Positions 9,869 to 19,139 of a stretch of 64,000 bases of DNA are shown piece after piece. Numbering within the stretch: the stretch's first letter is position 1; the number at the start of each line of letters is the position of its first letter. The notes under the pieces were generated by a model, which saw only the letters and a list, made by a program, of their open reading frames with translations, was not told where the DNA came from and searched no databases. This DNA is from Chara braunii (taxonomy: Eukaryota > Streptophyta > Charophyceae > Charales > Characeae): NCBI GenBank assembly GCA_003427395.1, contig BFEA01000170.1, positions 1,747,170 through 1,811,169 on the forward strand. Direction: 5' to 3'. A program made the translations under genes and the position numbers.

Positions 9869-11105
9869 GGAGCTCACATATTCCAAGTAGAGGGCAGGAT
9901 TTACCTCATGTCGCTGGGCTTGCGATGATGACACATCCTCGATTGTAGCCATGCGTGTAGGAGCTTGTAGTGTGCCTGTGCACACAGGATTGCAGATAGG
10001 GATCACTGTGGCTTGGCTCGCTGAGAGTGGCAACAGGAGCAGTGGTCTGCTCGAAGTACGTTCCGATGTACATGGGCTGCAGTCAGGCAATTCAAAGGTC
10101 TGCTTTGCAGCAGGGAGCTTGACAAGCTCGTGTCTTGGGACCAGCAGCAGAAGTGGAGAAGAAGGAAGTATGGAGGTTGAGGAGTAGAGGGGACACAGAG
10201 AAGCTCGGAGATGGTTCCCAGCGAGAGCAAATCTGGCCAGTTCGCCGAGCTGCAGGCGACTGGCGAGCGAGTTGAGGAATTGCGGAGCAGCAGCCGTGGT
10301 TGTAATAAAGAGTGTGGTGTGGCGTGGGTGTGTAAGGGTGGATCAGTCAGGGCAGTATGTTTACCGGGTGGGATGGATAGATGGGGGGGTATTGCAAAAT
10401 AGGACTGGGTAGGAGTCGTCTGGGTATGGGGGACTGTGGGTGCGGGGAAGCCGTAGATCCTGGTTTATGGCATAGCATGGGTGGGTATTGCATGGTTTTA
10501 GNNNNNNNNNNNNNNNNNNNNNNNNNNNNNNNNNNNNNNNNNNNNNNNNNNNNNNNNNNNNNNNNNNNNNNNNNNNNNNNNNNNNNNNNNNNNNNNNNNN
10601 NNNNNNNNNNNNNNNNNNNNNGGTGTACATTATGCCACGTCGGGGGGTAGGAGAGGGGGCAGGACGATGTGAGAGGTTCATGATGGCTTGTGTGATAAGC
10701 ATTGGTTATGGGGTTTGTGCTGGCGATGTATTAGATGGAAATTGAGTATTGGCGTTTCTCAGAGTGTATTGGCGTATAGTGTTGTTGGGGCATGTGTGCA
10801 TGTGAGCAGGTCACGAGGTACGTCTGCTGGCGTGTGCTTGGCGATGGCGTTATGTGCAGCGGTAGGGGCCTGGGGGTCCGGTTGGTGTTGTGTATCTTAG
10901 GCAGTCGGGGTTAGGAGTGAAACGCATGTAGCAGTGTGCATTGTTTGTTTTAGTGGTTGCAGGATCTACGGTAGAATTTCCAGGTAAAACGTCTGTGGAT
11001 TTTTTAGGAATTCTGTTTTGCTTGCTAGCTCACCGACGTATGGGTTTTCTGGGTTGTGGTGAGGTGCTGTATTTACGTCGTGTGAGACAGACCCATAACT
11101 GTGTA
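9869..11105. other. Unassigned G/T-rich sequence between G1 and element A
   Basis: No gene or element signature was recognised. The plus strand is strongly G-rich with runs such as ATGGGGGGG and GGGTATGGGGGACTG from about 10260 on. A 120-base gap (10502-10621) interrupts it. Similar G/T-rich sequence resumes at 33402, beyond element A, so both sides probably belong to one older sequence split by A. Confidence 0.6.
10502..10621. other. Assembly gap (120 N)
   Basis: Run of N; nothing can be said about its content. Confidence 1.
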
Positions 11106-11109
11106 TCCT

Positions 11110-11716
11110 TGAAAGGATTCACGCTGCAGACACCCCAGTCCCGGTCTTAGAGTCCCGAAGTGTCCCAGTCCCAGACTGTCCTAGTAAGATAGGCCGTAGG
11201 GTCTGTAGTCCGAAACGTCGTAGGTCGACAGGTGTCGGTACCGAAGCGTCATAGGTCGGTAGGAGTCGTCCGGTACCCGACAAGAAAAGTCCGGAAAAGT
11301 CCAGTCCGGTCCGACAGTCCCAAGTCCGATTTTGCAGCATGTCCCAGGAAAGTCCGGAAGCTACTGGACCGACAAAATGTTTGCAGCAGGCAGGCCGTGC
11401 CTAATCGGTACCGGTCTGAAGCAGGCCAAGCCAAGTCCTATATTTAGCTGCTACAGTGCAGCGGCTCATCACTTGTTCAGTTGTGAGATTCGGAAGCGGT
11501 GCTGCTGCTTGTGCGTTAAGGCAACCTGGGTACTGTGCGCCTGAAGAAGAAGAGGGCGCTTGTGAGATACTCCATAGCTAGGCTAGACGTAGAGCAGGAG
11601 GACGGCAGCCATAGCCGCCAAGGTGTAAGCTACCTGAGTGGGTGTATCCAGGGTGCTCATGTGAATGATCATTGATGTATGCGAGGTTGAACTTGACGAG
11701 TACTTGGTTCATTTCA
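11110..11716 (+). repeat. 5' LTR of element A
   Basis: Begins TGAAAGGATTC, ends ...GGTTCATTTCA, one base before the PBS. It aligns to 32543-33397 except for an internal stretch of about 250 bp present only in the 3' copy (after GGGTGTATCCAGGGTG). AGTCC-rich motifs fill its first half. Confidence 0.9.
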
Positions 11717-11717
11717 G

Positions 11718-11729
11718 TGGTATCAGAGC
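11718..11729 (+). other. Primer-binding site of element A
   Basis: TGGTATCAGAGC, the canonical sequence complementary to plant initiator tRNA-Met, one base after the LTR terminal CA. Confidence 0.92.
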
Positions 11730-13600
11730 TGGTTCCCGCTGCATCCACTCGGAGTTGAGACGCTGGCAAGGGAGAAGGCCGGCGGGCAAAAAAATAAAAT
11801 AAAAAAATTATAGATCGGGGTTTGACTGGGAGTTCGGGGCTGAAGAAGAAGGGGCATAGCAAGGAGCGAGAGGAGAACTCACCTGCGATCGAGGAACTTC
11901 ATCGACGGAACGTTCAAGGAGTGAAGTGCTTCCTTGCCCTGGCCCTGACGTTTATGCAATTTGAATTTTGTTGTGACTGGTACCTTCTTGCGTACTTTCC
12001 TGGTGACCTCTGCTGCAATTACATTTTATGTTGATGTCAGCGGATCACACTTAGGTCTCTTTGCCGTTTCGAGTCTGCAAGTCTGTGAATGCATGGTCTA
12101 GGTCTAGGGTAGCAACTCGACAGCTGGATGTATCCCCGGACCTAGTAGGGAGCACGGGCAATGAGTAGTGGGCGCTCGTAAAACAACCTGGCTATGCCCA
12201 ATGACCGGTACTGACCAGCGTGCAACCGAAAACTCTATGGGAAGCAGTGAGGAGTTGTAGAGGGCAGTAGGGTTCACCAGCTGTATAATGCACGGGCAAA
12301 GTAGGGGTGAGATGTAAGGTCCACCAGTTGAGGACGCCAGGAAGACCCCCCAAGGACTGGTACTGACCGGCTGGCTAGTCGTTGGTGGTAGTTATACCTG
12401 AAAACTGCTGCAATCAGTGAGGAACCAGTCTAAGTCTTGAGAGGGATCCTTCATATCGGTGGGCACGACGTCCTGTTTGCGTCGTTAAATAATTTTGGAC
12501 ATCTGTGCTGGCTGACTTTAAACTGCCGGTTGCCCACCGGATGTTAGGAGAACTTTAGTGATTTAGGTCAAGATTAGTATAAGTATTGAGGACAACTAAG
12601 TGTTGAGGCGTAGGTCTAAGTGGTGAGGAGGCAGAATCAACTTATCTGTGCTGACCCTCGCCATGGATGACTAGCCAATGTTTGGCTTCTTGGCCCTGTC
12701 CGCTATATGGGCCCCCCTCCTTTGTTTCCTCTTTCCACTGGGATTTGCCTGAACCTTTGGCATGCACGTAGCGAGTCGGTCCGGAGCATCCATGCTGTCG
12801 GCGCGAATACCCTGACAAGGGTATCCGCCCTTGCCTTTGCAAGTGACCGGAAGTACGGGTAGAGGTCTAAAGTGTACCGCGCGAGACGCGGCTCCGTCTG
12901 TTTGGTTACATGGGTAATTTGCTTGGTTAGAGTGGAGCGGGTGTGGGCGCACGGGATTAAGGCGCGCTTGTGATTTTTCTACTTTGGATTATGCAACCGA
13001 CATAGTTGGTCGGCCTGACTCTAGCAACTAGGAATAAGAGGTGCCCTTGGTAGACCATTGGTAGTCTAACGTGCGGAGTAGGGTGAGGGGCGGCCACGGC
13101 GCAAGGCGGGCAAGCCGGCGTAGGAGCCTAGCGGTAGCCTGCCTAATGGGAGGCAGGAATGAGGCCTAGGGGCTGCGCCGCACCTGTTCATATGGAATAC
13201 CGCGCTGATTAATTCTAGGTTTGGGCTTAGCCTTGTAGGTTACAGTGTTGAACTATTACAGTGGAAATATGGGGATCAAGGCCAACGAGCGGCAGTGCAG
13301 GAGCATTGGAGCGTTGAAGAGATGAGGGGTTGAGGGTCTAGCAGAACTATCCCCCTTAGTTTTGTTGGGGAGTCCGACAGCGGGCCCGGTGGGCAGGACA
13401 GGGGACCAAGTGCCAAGTGAGAGCGGTCCTCCTCCCCCTCAACCGTTTTTTTTTGTTTTTGATTTTTTTAAGTTCCTATTTTTATTTTTTTCTTTGTTAT
13501 TTAATTATTATTATTATTACTCTTTCGTTTTTTTTCCGTATGGGGCCGGCCGTGAGGGCCAACAGCCTCATTCAGTGGATACACCACTGAACTGAGGGAA
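11730..13600 (+). other. Proximal leader of element A, non-coding
   Basis: No coding region is supported. Two related blocks containing GAC(C/T)GGTACTGACC...GAAAACT...CAGTGAGGA occur at about 12200-12258 and 12352-12428. The retrotransposon leader motif (GTTAAATAATT) is at 12484-12494. Downstream, 12640-13600 shows no recognisable gene; a T-rich stretch lies at 13444-13535. Confidence 0.55.
12469..12494 (+). promoter_or_regulatory. Conserved leader motif, element A copy
   Basis: CGTCCTG-TTTGCGTC-GTTAAATAATT about 750 nt downstream of the PBS. The same block occurs in the leaders of B, C, D and E. The downstream GGGGG hairpin seen in the others is not clear here. Confidence 0.6.
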
Positions 13601-13611
13601 TACAGACACCG

Positions 13612-13701
13612 CACCCTTCGGGACATCCGGTAACATTGGGACGATACAGAGAAGTTTAGCATGGCCCCTGTGCTGGGATAGCACGTATAAAGTCGGGGAG
13701 T
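13612..13701 (+). ncRNA. U6 snRNA-like sequence, probably a pseudogene or part of a repeat
   Basis: The block contains CCTTCGGGACATCC (the 5' stem-loop of plant U6), ATTGG-ACGATACAGAGAAG with the invariant ACAGAGA box, TTAGCATGGCCCCTG with the AGC triad, and an internal stem-loop here GTGCT-GGGAT-AGCAC followed by TATAAAGTCG. These match plant U6 in order and spacing with scattered substitutions. The 3' end diverges after AGTCGGGGAG and has no pol III T-run. I see neither a TATA box at -30 nor a plant upstream sequence element. It is most likely a U6-derived pseudogene or a U6-headed repeat, not an active spliceosomal gene. Confidence 0.7.
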
Positions 13702-16700
13702 AAGCCAACACCCGGGCTTGGTGCGGCACGGTGAGCTGCCGATCGCTACGCACCTCTCCCAACCGGGCAGACCATCGGGCCCGGGGCTGTTGGGGAGAGA
13801 AGGGGAGAGGATGAGCCTGATTGTTGAACTGCACTAGGCACGATCGGGCTATGGCTACGAGGCGCTGTGCCTAGTTGCGGGAAGGAGAGAGAAGCGAGGC
13901 AGAATAGCAGGGCGATATGGAGGTGATTATGAATCCGGACCCAGAGTTGTACCGGGTGCATGCACTATAAGGGAGAAGCAGGCTGGAGACTGGGCGCAGC
14001 GACAGAGTATTAGAGGCCAGCGACAACCGACCGAACCTGGACGTGAACCCCCGCCAGGTGCGTTCGGAGAGAGAGGAGACATTCGACGCAGGCAATGACG
14101 AAGGGAGCACGAGCAAGAAGAGTGAAAGAAGGGGCATGGAAAGGGGTTAGTAGCTAAGAACAAGATGAGGTAGGCGGGGAACAGAAATAAGGAGGTTAGT
14201 AAGAAAGGAAAGAAGAGAAATGAATCCGGTCCGTTTCAGCGTCTCCATGCGTTCAGGGCGGGCGATGGTGGAAGCAGCGACGGGAAGAGGATGAGTATGG
14301 TTGTGAATCGTCGTTCCTTGATGGAAATGAGCAAATGAAGGCTCATTTCCTACGTCTTGGCCCGGGCGAACTCAGCGGTGAAGTCAGAAGGGAGGAAGAA
14401 GTNAGGGGATAGAAGATACGAAGGAAAAGANGTGCGAGGAGGTATGGAGAACGGGCTAAGGGAGGAGTGAAAAATTAGAGATCTCNCTCAACTCTTACCG
14501 GAACCGAGCGAAGTNAAGTACTAGATTGAGNNTTTTTTGGTAGGGCGAGTCAGATTGTGCNGTTAGTTTGTGCGATAGAGTGCTGTGTGGGGAGGTAGGA
14601 GGGAAAGTAGCTGCGCGGAGGTGGAAGAGGTGAAGAAGAAGGGGAATGGAAAAGTACATATCTCGCTCGTTCCTTGACGAAATCGAGCGAGGGAGGATTC
14701 TAAACAGGGGTTTTGGGGCATTGCGGGTGTGATGGCGACGTCCGTTCGGGGCCGTGAGTAACAGATGGGGCGTCACGATGATGGAGGGCTGCGCNGGAGA
14801 AAATAAGAAATGAGGAGTGTGTATCTTTTCGCATTCTAGCGGGAGATTCATACTCGTTTTTCCAACGGCTTATGCCCCTGACCGTTGTAGCAAGTACTGG
14901 CATCGTTGTCGCTGCGTGGGTCACCGCTGCAGAGGTGGCCACTGGTCTCCCTCACCAACATTGGCATCGTGCTTATTGATAAAGTCGTCACAGCCTTCGC
15001 CNTCATGGCTATGGCCGGCCGGCNATCAAGGTGTTGTAGCGGGAGGACGTCGTGAATAGCCCCCGCNCTGCCTATAATCAATGGCTGTTCNACGTAGGGG
15101 TGCTCTGCTCCATCAGGGTGGTCGTCTTCGCTGATTNCGGCTGAACCTGGCTAGGTTGATGGCCAGGTGCATTCAGGTGACTGCGGGCTACTACAAGGTA
15201 CATGAATAGGAAACGGACGAGACAGCAAGCCGCGGGCAGCATCTACTGTGTTTTTGCTGCTAAATCAAGGTGTCGGCCTTATTGCGCTTCNGGTACACTT
15301 TGCTGAGCANGGGGCGTGGNTGTGGTTGCCATACATGTTTGCTGTACACGAGTGGTTGACGAATCCCGTTGTAGTTCACTGTGCACATCGTTGAGCCCAC
15401 AGTTCCAACGGCGATTGGCTATTTCCATCCCACACTGCTGGCTGTTGGACAGCGATCGCTNTTTGCTGCACTTACTGCANTGCACTCTCGGTCTGGCGCT
15501 GCCGTTACGATAGGCTACTACGCCAGGCAGTTGCTATGGGCTTAAGCTACTGGGATTGGTGACCGGGTGTGGGAGTTGGAACANCTTCTTTGGCTGTTGT
15601 GCNNGGAAAGTGTTCGTTGCTAGTTTTTACAATAAAGGAGCTAGTGCCGGTGGTTTGGGGTATGGCACTGATGTAGCTTGGGTGCTGTTGCTGAGTTCTC
15701 AGACGGTGGTGACCGGCAGGTTGTTGTTGCTGTGGTAAGGGAGGGCTGGTGTCACCCTGTATTTCAAGGCCACTCCCGTGCGCTGCTGCATTGCTACTAT
15801 ATTTTCAGTTGCTGTTGCGCCTTCTGTTGGCCAGGAGACCACTAGGAGGGGTTGTTCTTGCCGACAGAGGGAGTCGGTTGCTGGTATACTGCAGTGGGTC
15901 TGTGCAGCCCTGGATGGGTTTCACCATTGGCAGGTGTGGCTGGACCTCGTTGTGTACAGCGGTTAATGACTGAGCACAGTCACTACAGTATTTTCGCTAT
16001 GGGCCCGTGAAGAAACTGTGTCTCCCAGGCATCCGGATGCTGTTTTCCCTCGAGAGCTGTTGCACTGTCTCACTGAGCCTGGGCCACTGCGGCGGTTCAC
16101 TGTACACCCTGGCTGCGGTGACGCCTTTTTGCAGCTCTATTGCGTGCCAGGCTACTCGTTGTGACTGTATTCTCTGTAGCAGCGGACGCTGGGCTGGAGC
16201 AGGCCGCTGCGCTGTTCTGAGTACGATGACTGTTTGGACGGCAGGGCTGCAGCCTCATATTGGGCAGCGAAGGTGTAGTATCAGGAAAGTGACCAGGCTG
16301 CAAGGGAGGCTGCTGGCTATCGCTGCTGCTACAAATCTGTGAGTTGTTGTTGCTGGGCTGCAGCATGGTAGTTGCCTGGTATTGGAGTGAGGGACTGGGA
16401 GTTGCTAGTACGACTGAGATGAGAAGCAGCCTGTTACAGTGATTCGGGCTGTTCTACGACACGGATGCCAGTCCTCAGCGCTAAGGGCATATGCTGGCGG
16501 GCACAGACCGCTGTTGCTACGATTTGGGGAGCGGTTGTCAGGTCCCCCTTGACCACCGGTGGTCAGATGCTGTGACCGACGAAGTTGGCTCTTGGAAGGG
16601 GGTCGCCACCTGTGATGTACCTTATTGAGCGCCTTGCCATGCCTTGCTGCTGTACGTTGTCGTGTCCCTGGTGAACGTCTGCGATACCGAACTGTTGTAC

Positions 16701-17400
16701 ACCCCGTGCTGCTGCTAGGCAGGGCGCAGTCCCTTGCTGTGCACTACTGCTGTGCACCGCTACTGTTCTCCCTCGCGACGGGGTACTGCTGCTGCGTGCG
16801 GGCTGCGGTGGCTAGTCTTGGTTCGCCTGAGGGCCCCGCAATGGCAGCCAATGTGACAGCTTGATCAAACCAGGGTCAACTGCTGAACTTGATCGTCGAA
16901 CCCAACCCCCTGACGATCCCCTAACTCGCAGCACTAGCCCCCTATTTGTCCGGTCCGATCACCTCTCCAAGTCTCTATACCTCCCCTCAGTCCAATCGCG
17001 GCCGCCTAGCAGCCTGTAATAGTCCATGATAGCCAGCGGCAGTGTGCAGCAGCATACAGCGGTCAATAGCAAACAGCAGCAGCTAACCGCAACAGCAGAT
17101 TGCACACAGCCCCTAGATGCAGCAGCTTGCAGCGGCGGCTAGCAGCGGCTCGCCCATAGTCAACAGTTAGGCGGCAGGCGGGATTGCAACCCGTAGGACC
17201 GCAACAAGACTCTGTGGGGAGTCCTCCCACCGATTGTGGGAGCTCTGCCGGAACCTAGGCAAGGTTTTGGAGGCAGGGAACCATCAGGTAACTTCTTTCT
17301 GTCTACATACTCCCACTACACCCATGTTTGCATATCCCCCTATAGTTGATTAATGTATGTCTGCCTATCCCTATAAAGCTTGCTTTCTATTCAGGACATA
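13702..17400. other. Unassigned, low-quality sequence inside the A leader
   Basis: No gene is supported. Isolated N bases cluster at 14403-15603. Loosely repeated blocks of about 170 bp carry inverted repeats at 14323-14350 and 14662-14691. From about 15750 to 16860 the sequence is CTG/CAG-rich and from 16990 to 17160 CAGCAG-rich. Short open frames here are compositional. Confidence 0.55.
14323..14691. repeat. Degenerate hairpin-bearing repeats of about 170 bp
   Basis: GGAAATGAGC/GCTCATTTCC forms a perfect 10-bp stem at 14323-14332 and 14341-14350. CTCGCTCG/CGAGCGAG forms a perfect 8-bp stem at 14662-14669 and 14684-14691. An intermediate unit near 14486-14512 has CTCnCTC opposite CGAGCGAA. 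The units share TTCCTTGA(C/T)G-like sequence. Confidence 0.5.
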
Positions 17401-17540
17401 ACCAGACGAAGTAAAAGAATGCATGTATAAAGTTAAGTCTCAACTTCTTTGATTGATTGAAAGCAGATTGTGGGGTTGCATCTGGGGGAAGGGTGGGAGA
17501 AAGACAGTATGGCATGAAGTTTGCCCGGGTCAACAAAAGG

Positions 17541-18264
17541 CTGGGCCAGTTCCATAAGTTTGGGAAGGCCCAGTGCTATGTTTATTTTGTATTGCCTGGA
17601 GGACCAGACAAATCCATAAGTTTGGGTGGTCTGGTTGCTCTGACTTGTGAGGGTTGAATGTGATTGCTTCTTCAGGCGCCAGTCAAATCCATAAGTTTGG
17701 GTAGTCTGGCGACCTTGTTTATTTGGGGTTTTTGACAGTTTCTTTGGTTTCTGAACGAGGAGGTGAGCATGTCCCATAAGTTTGGGTGGTTCTACCTCTT
17801 CCTGCTTTGGTCTTAAGAGAAATAACCCAGGCTGAGGACCAAGACATGTTCCATAAGTTTGGGTGGTCTTGGTCCAACGCCTCACACATGCTAGAACCAG
17901 AAGGGTATAACTTTGATATACTTTACTACTACACTATCTATGAACAGGCTAGTCAGGCAGGGTTCCATAAGTTTGGGTGGCCTGACTATAGCTTATCACT
18001 AACTGAAGAGAGTACTTAATTAAGAATAAACTTGTGGTACAAAGGGGCAGGCTGAGTCTTGAGCTGAAGATAATCGGCTCAGCTATATGCTACCTCAAAA
18101 GACTAAGGGTAGACGAATTATATAAATCTTGGATACTTAAACTGTTCAGGGCGACTAGGATGGCCTAGTCATATGCCCAAAGAAGAGAAAAGTTGTTGTG
18201 CTCTGTGTTTGTGTATACTTCTTGGCTGGGCTAGACATGTTCCATAAGTTTGGGTGGTCTAGCC
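17541..18264. repeat. Array of seven constant-loop, variable-stem hairpins
   Basis: A near-constant core, (T)CCATAAGTTTGGG(TG), occurs at 17551, 17613, 17688, 17774, 17850, 17964 and 18241. Each copy is enclosed by a different inverted repeat: CTGGGCC (17541/17567), ACCAGAC (17603/17629), CGCCAG (17677/17706), an imperfect GAGGT arm (about 17759/17795), GGACCAAGAC (17836/17866), TAGTCAGGC (17950/17980) and GGCTAGAC (18229/18257). Five of the stems are perfect over 7-10 bp. The loop is 19-21 nt in the copies with perfect stems. Stem sequences differ freely while complementarity is kept. I recognise no known family. Translation across it gives repetitive peptides that look like by-products. Confidence 0.85.
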
Positions 18265-18550
18265 TTATGCCCTAGGTAAGTTGGGTATAAGGGACAAATC
18301 ATTGAAAGGCTATGAACTATTGTTTGCTAAAGTAACTTGGGGATGGTGAGAGAGTGCATGTCTGTGGTTTGGTCTGCATGTGACTGAGTGATGCCACTTC
18401 TTAGTCTGAGTTTGGATTTTGATAGGTAGTTGTTGTAGTTGTTCGCCACGTGCTAGAGCCATAGGAGTTAGAGTCATTTCCTACATTTTCTGGGCTCGTT
18501 TTTTTTTACTTAGACCCATTTCTGCAGTTCTCGGATCCTTTATTTATACT

Positions 18551-19105
18551 TGGTCTTGTATAAATCATGGTAAGCCACTTTCTCTATGGGAAGCGCTGCC
18601 GAAATTTCTACAAAATCAAGAAGTTAGTCAAAACTTTGACTTTTTCAGGATCCGGTTTTGATGACTTCTTTGACTTAGTAAGAATCTGGGGAGCCTCCTT
18701 TTCTAAAGGAGGTGCTGCCCAAATTCTTACTAATTCATGAAGTTAGCCAAAATTGGGCCCTGAAGGGTCAAAGTCATTGTCAGGTCCCAAACTTGGCCTT
18801 GTATAAATCTTGGACTAGCACTTTCCCTATGGGAAGCGCTGCCGAAATTTCTACAAAGCTAAGAGGTTGGTTGAGATTTCGTCGTGACAGGAATTGAACT
18901 TTATGTCTAAGTTCAAGTCTGACTTAGTATAGATCTAGGGGGCTTTCCTCTCTGAAGGAAATGCTACCCAAATTTTTGCTAGGTCAGGGAGTTAGACAAA
19001 TTTTGACTTTTTGAGATCCAAAGTTTGACTTTTTGGACTAGTATATTTTTTGCGATGTCACTTTTCCTACGGGAGGCGCTGCCGAAATTTTCCTAAGTTA
19101 GAGGA
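18551..19105. repeat. Tandem array of five about 120-bp structured units
   Basis: The units are marked by GCTGCC(G/C)AAATT at about 18596, 18715, 18838, 18963 and 19079. Each has an outer stem, an inner hairpin and the constant single-stranded block between them. Unit 2 pairs TTAGTAAGAAT with ATTCTTACTAA (11 bp) and CCTCCTTT with AAAGGAGG. Unit 4 pairs GACTTAGTATAGAT with ATTTTTGCTAGGTC (13 of 14 positions, counting wobbles). Units 1 and 3 share TTGTATAAAT/ATTTCTACAA with one mismatch. Unit 5 is weaker. Stem sequences differ between units while pairing is largely retained. Confidence 0.75.
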
Positions 19106-19139
19106 GTTAGCCTATATTTGGACAAGTGACGACCTATGT

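Noticed and set aside
13612-13701. Functional U6 snRNA gene
   Set aside because: No terminal T-run, no TATA box about 30 bp upstream, no plant upstream sequence element, and a diverged 3' end.
17433-17885. 150-residue minus-strand open frame with repeated TTQTYG
   Set aside because: It is the translation of the CCATAAGTTTGG hairpin repeats; there is no domain and the repeats vary in spacing regardless of frame.
17541-18264. CRISPR-like array
   Set aside because: Spacing is irregular, the constant part is the loop of an inverted repeat, the flanks are complementary and not unique spacers, and the context is eukaryotic.
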